NCBI RefSeq assembly: GCF_000746275.1 | Contig: NZ_KN050828.1 | Span: forward strand, 475,384 to 539,383 | Length of the DNA stretch: 64,000 bases | Source of the DNA: Thermopetrobacter sp. TC1 | Lineage (GTDB): Bacteria; Pseudomonadota; Alphaproteobacteria; Rhizobiales; Aestuariivirgaceae | Direction: 5' to 3' | Part shown: piece by piece, positions 57,101 through 64,000 of the stretch | How positions within the stretch are numbered: position 1 is the stretch's first letter | How the letters are laid out: each line of letters opens with the position of its first letter | The notes under the pieces: generated by a model | What the model was told of the DNA's origin: nothing | Seen by the model: only the letters and a program-made list of their open reading frames with translations | The model's database searches: none | Program-made: the position numbers and the translations under genes

Positions 57101-57637
57101 TCATTCCTGAATCATGGGGGGATCATCGTCATGATCCCAGGCCGCTTCCGGCTCAGGAATGGTGGCCAGTTCTTCTTCCAGCGCGCGGATGTCGGCGGCT
57201 ATGCGGGCGCGCAGGTCGATGGCATGCCGGCGCACGGCGTCGTTTTCGGTCTCCACGGCGATTTCGTCATAGAAATCATGGATGCGATCAAAAGCGGAAA
57301 GCGCCAGCCTGTATCCATGCCAGGGCTGCATGCGATAGTGGGCGGAGAGAATATCCACCGCGCCGGGGCAGCTTTCGCCAAGCCAGCGCAGATCGCGCAT
57401 ATAGATGTTCTTGCGCCATTCCGGCTCCATGGCCGCGAAGATCTCCGCGGCAGAGCGCTTGCGCATATCGGCGAGGCGCTCGAAAAGCTCGGCCATGAGT
57501 GGATTGTGATGCACCTCCATCTGGTGCGCGAGCGAAAGCAGGCATTCGCCGCATTCGTCTTCCACCAGATAGGCGGCGATATGAAAATCCTCCAGTGTTT
57601 CGATATCCGGCACCGTTTTCTGGATGCGACGGGTCAT
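57101..57637 (-). CDS. Helical, ferritin-like protein, function unknown
   Basis: 178 residues from ATG 57637, which has GGGAGGGAG just upstream; a longer frame starts at 57745. It is nearly all helix with evenly spaced Glu/His residues (DECGECLL, QMEVHHNPLMAELFERL), as in ferritin-like four-helix bundles, but I cannot name the family or place the metal ligands with confidence. It is on the same strand as korA/korB, 139 bp from korB, so a link to redox or iron handling is possible. Confidence 0.6.
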   Translation of the reverse strand: MTRRIQKTVPDIETLEDFHIAAYLVEDECGECLLSLAHQMEVHHNPLMAELFERLADMRKRSAAEIFAAMEPEWRKNIYMRDLRWLGESCPGAVDILSAHYRMQPWHGYRLALSAFDRIHDFYDEIAVETENDAVRRHAIDLRARIAADIRALEEELATIPEPEAAWDHDDDPPMIQE

Positions 57638-57776
57638 GCTCCCTCCCTTCGCGCGCCCCGTCCCCAATCGCACGGGGCGCTCACCTGGCTTCACTGATGC
57701 ATCATTCTTCGCCCAGGCCCGGAAACCCCTGATGCCCGGGTGCAAGCGGCCTGGTGGCGATTAAGCTGGCCGAATT

Positions 57777-58601
57777 TCATGCCACGAAGGAGTCTAGCAC
57801 ATCCTGCACGCGTTTGCCGGCCTGATCGCCCGGGCCGGTATAGGGCGGCCTGTTTCCCTTCCAGACGATGCCGGTGGACAGTTCCGGCGCAGATGCCACC
57901 GCCGCCAGCGCCTCAGCAACACTGCCCGCCGGCGTGAGGGCATGGCGCGCGATCTGATGCTTCCACTCGCGCTCCTCGGGGCGGAAAGTGACGCAGGGGC
58001 TTAAGACCTCGATGACCGAAAAGCCGGGATGACGAATGGCCTCGACGATGATCTCGGCAAGATCATTGGGATCGCCGGTGAAAGCGCGGGCAACGAAATT
58101 GGCGCCGGCGACGAGGGCAAGCGACATGCCGTCCAGTGGCTGAACATGGGTGCCGGCAGGATAGAGATGTGTGGGATAGTCCGGCTCGGTGGTCGGTGAG
58201 GGCTGGCCCTTGGTCATGCCGTAAATGCGGTTGTCCATGACGATGAGCGTCATGTCCACGTTGCGGCGGCAGGCGTGGATGAAATGATTGCCGCCGATGG
58301 AATAAATGTCACCGTCACCACCGGCGGCGATGACCGTAAGCTCAGGGCGCGCCAGCTTCAGCCCCGCGGCCGCGGGCAGGGCGCGGCCATGCAGGCCGTG
58401 CAGGCCATAGGCATTGACATAGGCCGGAATGCGGGCGGCACAGCCGATGCCGGAGACCACGGCGATTTTCTCCGGTGCGCAGTTCAAGCGGGCAAAGGCC
58501 TTGGTCAAGGCGGAGAGCACGCCATAATCCCCGCAGCCCGGGCACCAGATGGGCTTCACACCGCTTTTGAAATCGTTCGGCTTGCGCATGGCTTCGTTCA
58601 T
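57777..58601 (-). CDS. korB: 2-oxoacid:ferredoxin oxidoreductase, beta subunit
   Basis: TPP-binding subunit, 274 residues. The TPP motif is G95-D96-G97-D98...N124 (GGDGDIYSIGGNH, VMDNRIYGMT). Cysteines of a [4Fe-4S] cluster are C20 and C23 (WCPGCGDYG), C54 (SGIGC) and one in LSPCVTF. It overlaps korA by 4 bp. With KorA it likely oxidises 2-oxoglutarate or a similar acid to the acyl-CoA, reducing ferredoxin. Confidence 0.94.
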   Translation of the reverse strand: MNEAMRKPNDFKSGVKPIWCPGCGDYGVLSALTKAFARLNCAPEKIAVVSGIGCAARIPAYVNAYGLHGLHGRALPAAAGLKLARPELTVIAAGGDGDIYSIGGNHFIHACRRNVDMTLIVMDNRIYGMTKGQPSPTTEPDYPTHLYPAGTHVQPLDGMSLALVAGANFVARAFTGDPNDLAEIIVEAIRHPGFSVIEVLSPCVTFRPEEREWKHQIARHALTPAGSVAEALAAVASAPELSTGIVWKGNRPPYTGPGDQAGKRVQDVLDSFVA

Positions 58602-60409
58602 GACACCGGCGCCTCCTTCAGCGCAATGTTGCTTTCCTGCATGCGTCCGCCGCCAATGGCGTCGATAACGGCGCGGCGCACCTCCGGGGCGGTGATCGGC
58701 CGCGGGCCGGCGTGTTTCAAGGAGATCACCTCTTGCGGCAGATCACACCAGGCGCGCAGATAATGCAGGAACTGGCCGGAATGGCTGTTTTCGGCGACGA
58801 TCAGCGTTTTCACGCCGGCAAGGGTCTCTTCAAGCGCCTCAATGGGCAGGGGTGAGAGCAGGCGCATGGAAACGGTGCGGATGGAAATCCCCTCGCGAGC
58901 CAGAACGCGCGCGGCCTCATGCACGGGGCCGGCTGTCGAGCCCCAGCAGATCACGGCGATCTCTCCCTCACCATTCACCTCCGCCCAGGCAGGCCCGTAA
59001 TCATGATTGCGCAGCTTGCGGGCGCGCTTTTCCAGCATGGCAGCATGATCCTCCGCGCGGGAGGAGGGAACGGCATTCTCGCCATGCTCCAGGCCGTCGG
59101 CGGTATACATGCAGCCGGGCGTTCCCGGCAGGGCCATGGGGGAGACGCCGTCTTCGGTGAGCGCGTAGCGCTTGTAGGCATGCGGTGCGCAGGCTTCACT
59201 CACCTTGCGCGCCACCTTCACCGCCGGCAAAGGCAAAGGATCGCTGATGGCCTTCATCTGGGCGATTTTCTGATCGGAAAGGACGATGGCCGGTGCCTGC
59301 AGGGCCTCGGCAAGCTCAACGGCCCAGGCGGTGGTGAACAGGCAATCGGCGGCGGAAAGCGGCGCCAGAACGAGATGCGGCGCCTCGCCGTGCATGCCGC
59401 AGAGGGCGATGTTGAGATCCGTCTGTTCGGATTTGGTGGGAATGCCGGTGGAAGGGCCGCCGCGCTGCACATTGACGACCACCACCGGGATTTCGGCGGA
59501 GACGGCAAGGCCCAACCCTTCCATCATCAGGGCAAGGCCGGGACCGGAGGTCGCCGTCATGGACGGCACCCCGCCGAAGGAGCTGCCGATGATCATGTTG
59601 ATGGAGGCCAGCTCGTCCTCGGCCTGAACCAGCATGCCGCCCTCTGCGGACAACACCGGTGTCATCCATTCGAGAAGGTCGCTGGCCGGGGTGATGGGAT
59701 AGGCGGCGACGAACCGCACGCCGGCGTGCACAGCCCCGAGACCGGCCATCTGATTGCCGCTGACGATCCAGCGGGGTTTATCCGGTTTTTCCGGCCGATC
59801 AAGGCGCAGATTGGCGATGTGATCGGCAAGATCCTCTTGCATCGTCAGATCCCGTCCGGCGCGCAGGCCGGCAAGAGAGGCCTCGACGAGTTTTTCGCCC
59901 TTGGCGGCAAAACGGCGGCGGGCGGCGTGCTCCAGACTGGATTCCGGAATGCCAAGAAGCGCGGCAATGCAGCCGAGCGCCACCATGTTGACGCGCGAGC
60001 CCGCTTCCTTGGCGGCTTTTGACAAGGGCAGGGAAAGGATTTTGCCGGCGCGCTCCTTCAAGGGCGGGGGCACATCGCCTGCGGCCTTATCCATGATCAC
60101 AAGCCCGCCCTGCGCCAGCAGGACCTCGGCAGCGAAGCGGTCGAAATTGCGCCAGTCCACCGCCACGAGCAGATGAAAGGCGTCATCGTGCGCCTCAACG
60201 GGAAAGGTGGCGAGCCGCACCATAGAGACCGCTTCGCCCCCGCGGATCTGCGGGCCGACGGAGCGTGTCTGAATGCCGTGCCAGCCGGCGTGCGCGGCGG
60301 CGGCGAGCAGCATTTCACCGGCGGTGATGACACCGGCGCCGCCGGAGCCGGTGATGGCCACAGAGACGCTCTCACGTGCAGCAGCGTTGTCTTGGGGAGT
60401 GTCGGACAT
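58598..60409 (-). CDS. korA: 2-oxoacid:ferredoxin oxidoreductase, fused gamma-alpha subunit
   Basis: 603 residues: a gamma domain (about 10-190, with ITGSGGAGVITAGEMLLAAA and RSVGPQIRGGEA) fused to the alpha domain (about 210-600, with AAYPITPASDLLEWM and MTATSGPGLALMMEG). This gamma-alpha fusion is the aerobe-type two-subunit KOR form. The 2-oxoglutarate substrate is likely but inferred. Overlaps korB by 4 bp. Confidence 0.94.
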   Translation of the reverse strand: MSDTPQDNAAARESVSVAITGSGGAGVITAGEMLLAAAAHAGWHGIQTRSVGPQIRGGEAVSMVRLATFPVEAHDDAFHLLVAVDWRNFDRFAAEVLLAQGGLVIMDKAAGDVPPPLKERAGKILSLPLSKAAKEAGSRVNMVALGCIAALLGIPESSLEHAARRRFAAKGEKLVEASLAGLRAGRDLTMQEDLADHIANLRLDRPEKPDKPRWIVSGNQMAGLGAVHAGVRFVAAYPITPASDLLEWMTPVLSAEGGMLVQAEDELASINMIIGSSFGGVPSMTATSGPGLALMMEGLGLAVSAEIPVVVVNVQRGGPSTGIPTKSEQTDLNIALCGMHGEAPHLVLAPLSAADCLFTTAWAVELAEALQAPAIVLSDQKIAQMKAISDPLPLPAVKVARKVSEACAPHAYKRYALTEDGVSPMALPGTPGCMYTADGLEHGENAVPSSRAEDHAAMLEKRARKLRNHDYGPAWAEVNGEGEIAVICWGSTAGPVHEAARVLAREGISIRTVSMRLLSPLPIEALEETLAGVKTLIVAENSHSGQFLHYLRAWCDLPQEVISLKHAGPRPITAPEVRRAVIDAIGGGRMQESNIALKEAPVS

Positions 60410-60544
60410 GGATCAGGTCCTCATCGAGAATTGCGACCCGTTGCGCAAAGAAGGGCAAAGGGGCCGTCTCTTTGATCCCAAGGCGATAGCCCCGCATGCG
60501 CGCGGCGGCCTTGCCCTGGATCAAGCCCTGCAACGATATGGAGA

Positions 60545-61354
60545 TTATCGCCCGAGAATTCTTGCCGCCATGTGAAAAAAGGCGAAGAGAACGAGCGCCG
60601 CCAGCACGATGGCAGGGCCCGGCGGCGCATCCCATGTCCAGGCGCCCCAGAGACCGAGGATAACGGAGACCACGCCGGCGAGCGCGGCGAGCGCAACCAT
60701 GCCTTCCGGCGAGCGGGCCAGGGCGCGCGCGGCGGCGGGCGGCAAGACCAGCAGGGCGGTGAACAGCAAAGCGCCGACCAGAGGCAGCGCCAGCGCCAGA
60801 GCCACGGCCAGCAGCAGGGCATGCACAAGGCGGGCGCGGGCGGGATTGAGCCCTTCGGCAATGGCCATTTCCTCATGCACACAGGCCATGAGCAGCGGCC
60901 GCCAGACCATGGCGAGCAGGACAATGGCGATCCCGGCAAACAGGGGCGCAAGCCAGGCCTGCGCGGGCGAGACGGCAAGAATGTCGCCGAAAAGCAGCGC
61001 CATGACATCCTGCCCGGCCGGGAGAAACAGGGCGGCCATGACAAGACCGGCGGCAAGGGCGCCATGGGCGAAAATGCCCAGCAGGGCGTCTTCCGGCAGG
61101 CTGCGGGCAGGCCGGGCCAGATGCACGGCAAGGGCAATCAGCACGGCGATGGCCAGAACACCCCAGGAGACGGACACGTTCAGGATCAGGGCCAGGCTGG
61201 CGCCAAGAACGGCGGCATGCGCCAGGGCATCGCCGAAGAAGGCAGTGCGGCGCCAGACGATGACCGATCCCAGCGGCGCGGCGACGATGGCCAGCGCCAG
61301 GCCGGAGACAAGCGCGCGCAAAAGAAGAGGGTCAAAACCGGGCAGGCCCATCAT
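60545..61354 (-). CDS. znuB: Zinc ABC transporter permease ZnuB
   Basis: 269 residues, about seven to eight helices, of the ABC-3 metal permease family (GSVIVWRRTAFFGDALAHAA; LLLAVALALALPLVGALLF). Its ATG overlaps the znuC stop (ATGA). Zinc, rather than manganese, is inferred from znuC and znuA. Confidence 0.92.
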   Translation of the reverse strand: MMGLPGFDPLLLRALVSGLALAIVAAPLGSVIVWRRTAFFGDALAHAAVLGASLALILNVSVSWGVLAIAVLIALAVHLARPARSLPEDALLGIFAHGALAAGLVMAALFLPAGQDVMALLFGDILAVSPAQAWLAPLFAGIAIVLLAMVWRPLLMACVHEEMAIAEGLNPARARLVHALLLAVALALALPLVGALLFTALLVLPPAAARALARSPEGMVALAALAGVVSVILGLWGAWTWDAPPGPAIVLAALVLFAFFHMAARILGR

Positions 61355-62277
61355 TCCTCTCCCTTTTCGTGCGTTTCCTTCCCGGTCGTTCCGGCCTCAT
61401 GCGCGTTCTGGCCGCGGGTGGTTTTTTCGGTTTCGCCCCTTTGTGCGAGCGGCAGGGGGCAGACATGGCCATCCGCGCCATGAACATGATCGTGCCTGTG
61501 CACATAGGGCGCCTGCAGCGGTGACACCGCGGTGCCGAATACCTGCACCCACGCCTCGCTGCCTGTTACTTCCGCCGGCTTGCCTTCGCAGCAGACATGG
61601 CGGTTGATGCACACCACGTGATCGGTGCCGGCCATGACCATATGCAGATCATGCGAGACCATGAGGATGCCGCAGTTCAGCTCTTCCCGCAGGCGGGCGA
61701 TGAGGGCATAGAGCTCGGCCTCGCCGGCGAAGTCCACGCCCTGAACCGGCTCGTCGAGAATGAGCAGATCGGGTTTGCGCAAAAGGGCGCGGGCGATGAG
61801 CACCCGCTGCAGTTCGCCGCCGGAAAGAGACTGCACCGGCTTGTCAAGACAGCCGTGCACGCCTGTGCTCTCAAGGGCCTTTCTGCGCTGGCGGCGGGTG
61901 GACGATGCGGCAAGGGACAGCAGACGATCCACGGTGAGCGGCAGCGAGGGATCGACATGAAAACGCTGCGGCACATAGGCGATGACCACGTCGGGCTTGA
62001 GGATGCGCCGGCCTTCCACCGGCGTAATCACGCCAAGGGCGGCGCGCACGGTGGTGGTCTTTCCGCCGCCGTTGGGCCCGATGATGGTGACAAGCTCGCC
62101 GCGATGCACCGAGAAGGTGACATGCCGGATGAGCCAGCGGCCATCGGCCGTGCGCACCCCGACATTCTCCAGCCGCAGGAGCTCCTCACCGCGCGTGGTG
62201 GCGGCCTTTGCATCATGCGCCTCCGCGGGCCTTGCGCCTCCTTTCTCTTCGCGGCGTATGGTGCCGGTGGTGATCAT
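61351..62277 (-). CDS. znuC: Zinc ABC transporter ATPase ZnuC
   Basis: 308 residues from ATG 62277, which has AAGGA eight bases upstream; ATG 62298 is an alternative. Walker A GPNGGGKT, signature LSGGELQRVLIARALL, Walker B LLILDEPVQGVD, switch SHDLHMV. A His-rich tail (YVHRHDHVHGADGH) follows, then a polar stretch of about 40 residues. Zinc-uptake context: divergent from znuA, overlapping znuB. Confidence 0.93.
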   Translation of the reverse strand: MITTGTIRREEKGGARPAEAHDAKAATTRGEELLRLENVGVRTADGRWLIRHVTFSVHRGELVTIIGPNGGGKTTTVRAALGVITPVEGRRILKPDVVIAYVPQRFHVDPSLPLTVDRLLSLAASSTRRQRRKALESTGVHGCLDKPVQSLSGGELQRVLIARALLRKPDLLILDEPVQGVDFAGEAELYALIARLREELNCGILMVSHDLHMVMAGTDHVVCINRHVCCEGKPAEVTGSEAWVQVFGTAVSPLQAPYVHRHDHVHGADGHVCPLPLAQRGETEKTTRGQNAHEAGTTGKETHEKGEE

Positions 62278-62296
62278 GTCGCTTTTCCTTTCCATC

Positions 62297-62318
62297 ATGC
62301 CGCCTATATGGCAGGCAT
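62297..62318. promoter_or_regulatory. Imperfect palindrome between znuC and znuA
   Basis: ATGCCGCC-TATAT-GGCAGGCAT, arms matching except one base. It lies in the short divergent gap and could be a regulator site, but it does not fit the usual Zur consensus well. Confidence 0.3.
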
Positions 62319-62360
62319 GGCACGGTCTTGCCAGCGTCTTTCCCGATCAGGAGTGATCCG

Positions 62361-63341
62361 ATGATCCGGTTTCGGTGTTTCCTTACGCGTCCTGTCCGCC
62401 TTCTCTTCTCCGGCGGGAGGCAGGCCCTGCTTGTTGTCATGACGGCGCTTCTGACGCTGGGCGTTTACATGCCCATGGCCAAGGCGCGGGATATGACGGT
62501 GGTGACCAGCCTGCGGCCCTTGCAGGGGATCGTGGCCGCGGTGATGGCTGGCGCGGGCAAGCCGCAGCTTCTGCTCACACGGCGGGTGGATCCGCATCAT
62601 GCCAGCCTGCGGCCTTCGCAGGCGCGGCTGCTGGCGCAGGCGGATGTCATTTTCATCGTCTCGCGCGATCTTGAGCGGTTTCTCAAGCGGCCGCTTGCCG
62701 CCCTTGCCCGGGATGGCGCGGTGGTGGAACTTGCGCGCATCGCGAACATCCGGCTTTTGCCCCATCGGCGTCTTGATCCGCCGGGAGCGGGAAGTTCAGG
62801 CAGGGACGGGCATGCGGTAACAGACTGGCATGTGTGGACCGATCCGCTGGCGGCGGCGGCCATGGCCGAGGCGGCGGCAGAGGTACTGGCCAGGCAGGAT
62901 GCCGCTCATGCCGCCCTGTACCGGAAGAATGCCGCGGCGCTCAAACAACGGCTTTCCGCCCTGACCAAGGCATGGGCAAAACGGCTGAAGCCGCTTGCTG
63001 GCCGTCCGTTCATCGTCACCCATGATGCCTTTCAGTATTTCGATGTGCGCTTCGGTCTTTCTCCTCTGGCGGCGGTGCAGCCCGATGACGAAACCCTGCC
63101 CGGCCCGCGGCGGATGAGCGCGATTTTGCGTCTGGCGCGGCAGCATGAGGGGTTATGTGTTCTGCATGGCCCCGGGCATGACAGGCGCTGGGCACAATTG
63201 CTGAGACGGGAGGCCGGCGCGCGCGCAATTGAGGTGGACGTGCTCGGTTACGGCATCCGGGAAGAAGGCGCGGCGTTTCTTGAGCGCTACTATGATGGGC
63301 TGGGCACGGCGCACGTGCGCTGCCTGAAAGGCCGCCTGTGA
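62361..63341 (+). CDS. znuA: Zinc ABC transporter substrate-binding protein ZnuA
   Basis: 326 residues, ATG 62361 with AGGAG ten bases upstream; an in-frame start at 62328 adds 11. A signal-like N terminus (ALLVVMTALLTLGVYMPMAKA) precedes the mature protein. Likely metal ligands are the His in DPHHASLRPSQ, the His in DWHVWTDP and the His in FIVTHDAFQYFD. The long His-rich loop of many ZnuAs is absent; only a short GSSGRDGH region stands in its place. Periplasmic zinc receptor. Confidence 0.92.
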   Translation: MIRFRCFLTRPVRLLFSGGRQALLVVMTALLTLGVYMPMAKARDMTVVTSLRPLQGIVAAVMAGAGKPQLLLTRRVDPHHASLRPSQARLLAQADVIFIVSRDLERFLKRPLAALARDGAVVELARIANIRLLPHRRLDPPGAGSSGRDGHAVTDWHVWTDPLAAAAMAEAAAEVLARQDAAHAALYRKNAAALKQRLSALTKAWAKRLKPLAGRPFIVTHDAFQYFDVRFGLSPLAAVQPDDETLPGPRRMSAILRLARQHEGLCVLHGPGHDRRWAQLLRREAGARAIEVDVLGYGIREEGAAFLERYYDGLGTAHVRCLKGRL

Positions 63342-63392
63342 TAAGTCAGCCTGTGGCTTTAATTTTGCGTCGGGGATTTCAGAAGGAGGATC

Positions 63393-63468
63393 TGGTGGAG
63401 CCGGGCGGAATCGAACCGCCGACCTCCTGAATGCCATTCAGGCGCTCTCCCAACTGAGCTACGGCCCC
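63393..63468 (-). tRNA. tRNA-Ala (anticodon GGC)
   Basis: 76 nt on the minus strand, from GGGGCCG to CGGCTCC-A-CCA, encoded CCA. The anticodon stem-loop CTGAATGGCATTCAG gives GGC, and the T arm has GGTTCGATTCC. It is divergent from metK. Confidence 0.96.
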
Positions 63469-63734
63469 GTATCCAGAAAGCAGATTGCGAAACGGGCTTT
63501 GGTTGGGACCATCCGTTTCGTGCGGGGTTACATAGTGCCAAACGCGCCGGGATGCAAGAGGGGAAAAGCAAAATCTTGCCCTCATGGCGCTGCTGTCCGT
63601 TGGACCTTCTCCAATACAGGGCCTTGCGGGGATATAAAGAAAACTTTATGAATGCATTTCAAATTCGCCGGCGGCTCTCGGGCCGCAGGGGCTGACAGGG
63701 CAACCGCATTCGATCTGCAGGGAGTACGCGAACC

Positions 63735-64000
63735 GTGCCGCGCCAGAATTATCTGTTCACGAGCGAATCCGTTTCGGAAGGGCATCCCGACAAGGTATGC
63801 GACCGCATTTCCGACGAGATCGTCGATCTTTTCTTCCGCGAGGCCGAGGCGACGGGGCTGGATCCGGCCTCGGTGCGTGTCGCCGCGGAGACTCTGGCCA
63901 CCACGAACAAGGTGGTGATTGCCGGCGAAACACGCGGACCGGAAAGCATCACCCGCGACCGCATCATCGAGACCGCGCGGGAGGCGGTGCGTGACATAGG
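63735..64000 (+). CDS. metK: S-adenosylmethionine synthase (5' part, cut by the window end)
   Basis: Makes S-adenosylmethionine from methionine and ATP. The GTG at 63735 has a GGGAG site and the frame stays open to the window end, covering residues 1-88 of about 390. The sequence [20 protein letters not shown] is the invariant MetK N terminus with the ATP/metal region. I saw no recognisable SAM riboswitch in the 266 bp before it. Confidence 0.95.
   Translation, partial: MPRQNYLFTSESVSEGHPDKVCDRISDEIVDLFFREAEATGLDPASVRVAAETLATTNKVVIAGETRGPESITRDRIIETAREAVRDI

Noticed and set aside
55673-57697. 674-codon frame spanning antisense of the aldolase and the ferritin-like gene
   Set aside because: Crosses two genes and their gap, with no family resemblance.
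60411-60575. Small plus-strand frame starting MDQVLIENC between korA and znuB
   Set aside because: Plausible-looking but overlaps the korA start and the znuB end on the opposite strand, with no ribosome site or family.
63469-63734. Possible SAM riboswitch before metK
   Set aside because: I could not match the known SAM-II, SAM-V or SAM/SAH consensus elements in this leader.

Overview
The window is 64 kb of a GC-rich alphaproteobacterial chromosome. The evidence is the gene content: infA-maf-yacG, fused TPR-BamB, MlaEF-alanine racemase, DUF4170 beside a CysQ-type phosphatase, rplU-rpmA-obgE-proB-proA, a PAS_5 protein and a DUF2336 protein. The last two point loosely toward Rhodospirillales-like or Kordiimonadales-like lineages, but the sequence alone does not settle the genus. 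Nearly all genes are chromosomal housekeeping genes, densely packed, with many 4-bp start/stop overlaps. I saw no rRNA, CRISPR array, transposase, integrase or prophage genes.

Layout. 0-4.5 kb: msrQ, infA, maf, yacG, an HD hydrolase, tag, tRNA-Pro and tRNA-Gln, and a small zinc-ribbon protein. 4.5-5.7 kb: an AT-rich island unlike everything around it, carrying a frameshifted HARE-HTH/PD-(D/E)xK nuclease-like gene. 5.7-11.1 kb: the glycine cleavage operon gcvT-gcvH-gcvP (minus strand), headed by a tandem glycine riboswitch, with a copy of the same GC-rich palindromic repeat in both gaps. 11.2-20 kb: a JmjC-like cupin protein and a GNAT-fold protein, ispH-rnhA, a LOG-family protein and a giant low-complexity DUF2336 protein. 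20-26.4 kb: msrB, oligopeptidase B, a PAS_5 protein, a PA0069-type radical SAM protein, DUF72 and a phosphoribosyltransferase. 26.7-31 kb: a class A PBP with a basic tail, and a DUF1214/DUF1254 pair ending on a strong terminator. 31-36.9 kb: Nudix-bioY, panB, YfgM-like TPR protein-bamB, radA. 37-43.5 kb: a repeat-bearing intergenic stretch, mlaE-mlaF with alr, a DJ-1/PfpI protein, purH. 43.5-51.4 kb: pmbA-cysQ-DUF4170, then rplU-rpmA-obgE-proB-proA, then tRNA-Ser. 51.4-57.6 kb: a second class A PBP, a heparinase II/III protein, an aldolase-Dabb fusion and a ferritin-like protein. 57.8-64 kb: 2-oxoacid:ferredoxin oxidoreductase (korA/korB), znuC-znuB divergent from znuA, tRNA-Ala and the start of metK.

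How the genes work together. Several sets act on the envelope: two bifunctional PBPs, alanine racemase, the MlaEF lipid transporter core, BamB and the YfgM-like protein. Cofactor and one-carbon genes include gcvTHP, purH, panB, bioY and metK. Proline synthesis is proB-proA. Oxidative repair is represented by msrQ and msrB, and zinc uptake by znuABC.

No complete, clearly new multi-gene system is visible. The strongest leads are the broken HARE-HTH nuclease in its AT-rich island, the aldolase-Dabb fusion, the L21 ribosomal protein with an added helix-hairpin-helix-like tail, the ~840-residue disordered leader on the DUF2336 protein, and the basic tail on the first PBP.
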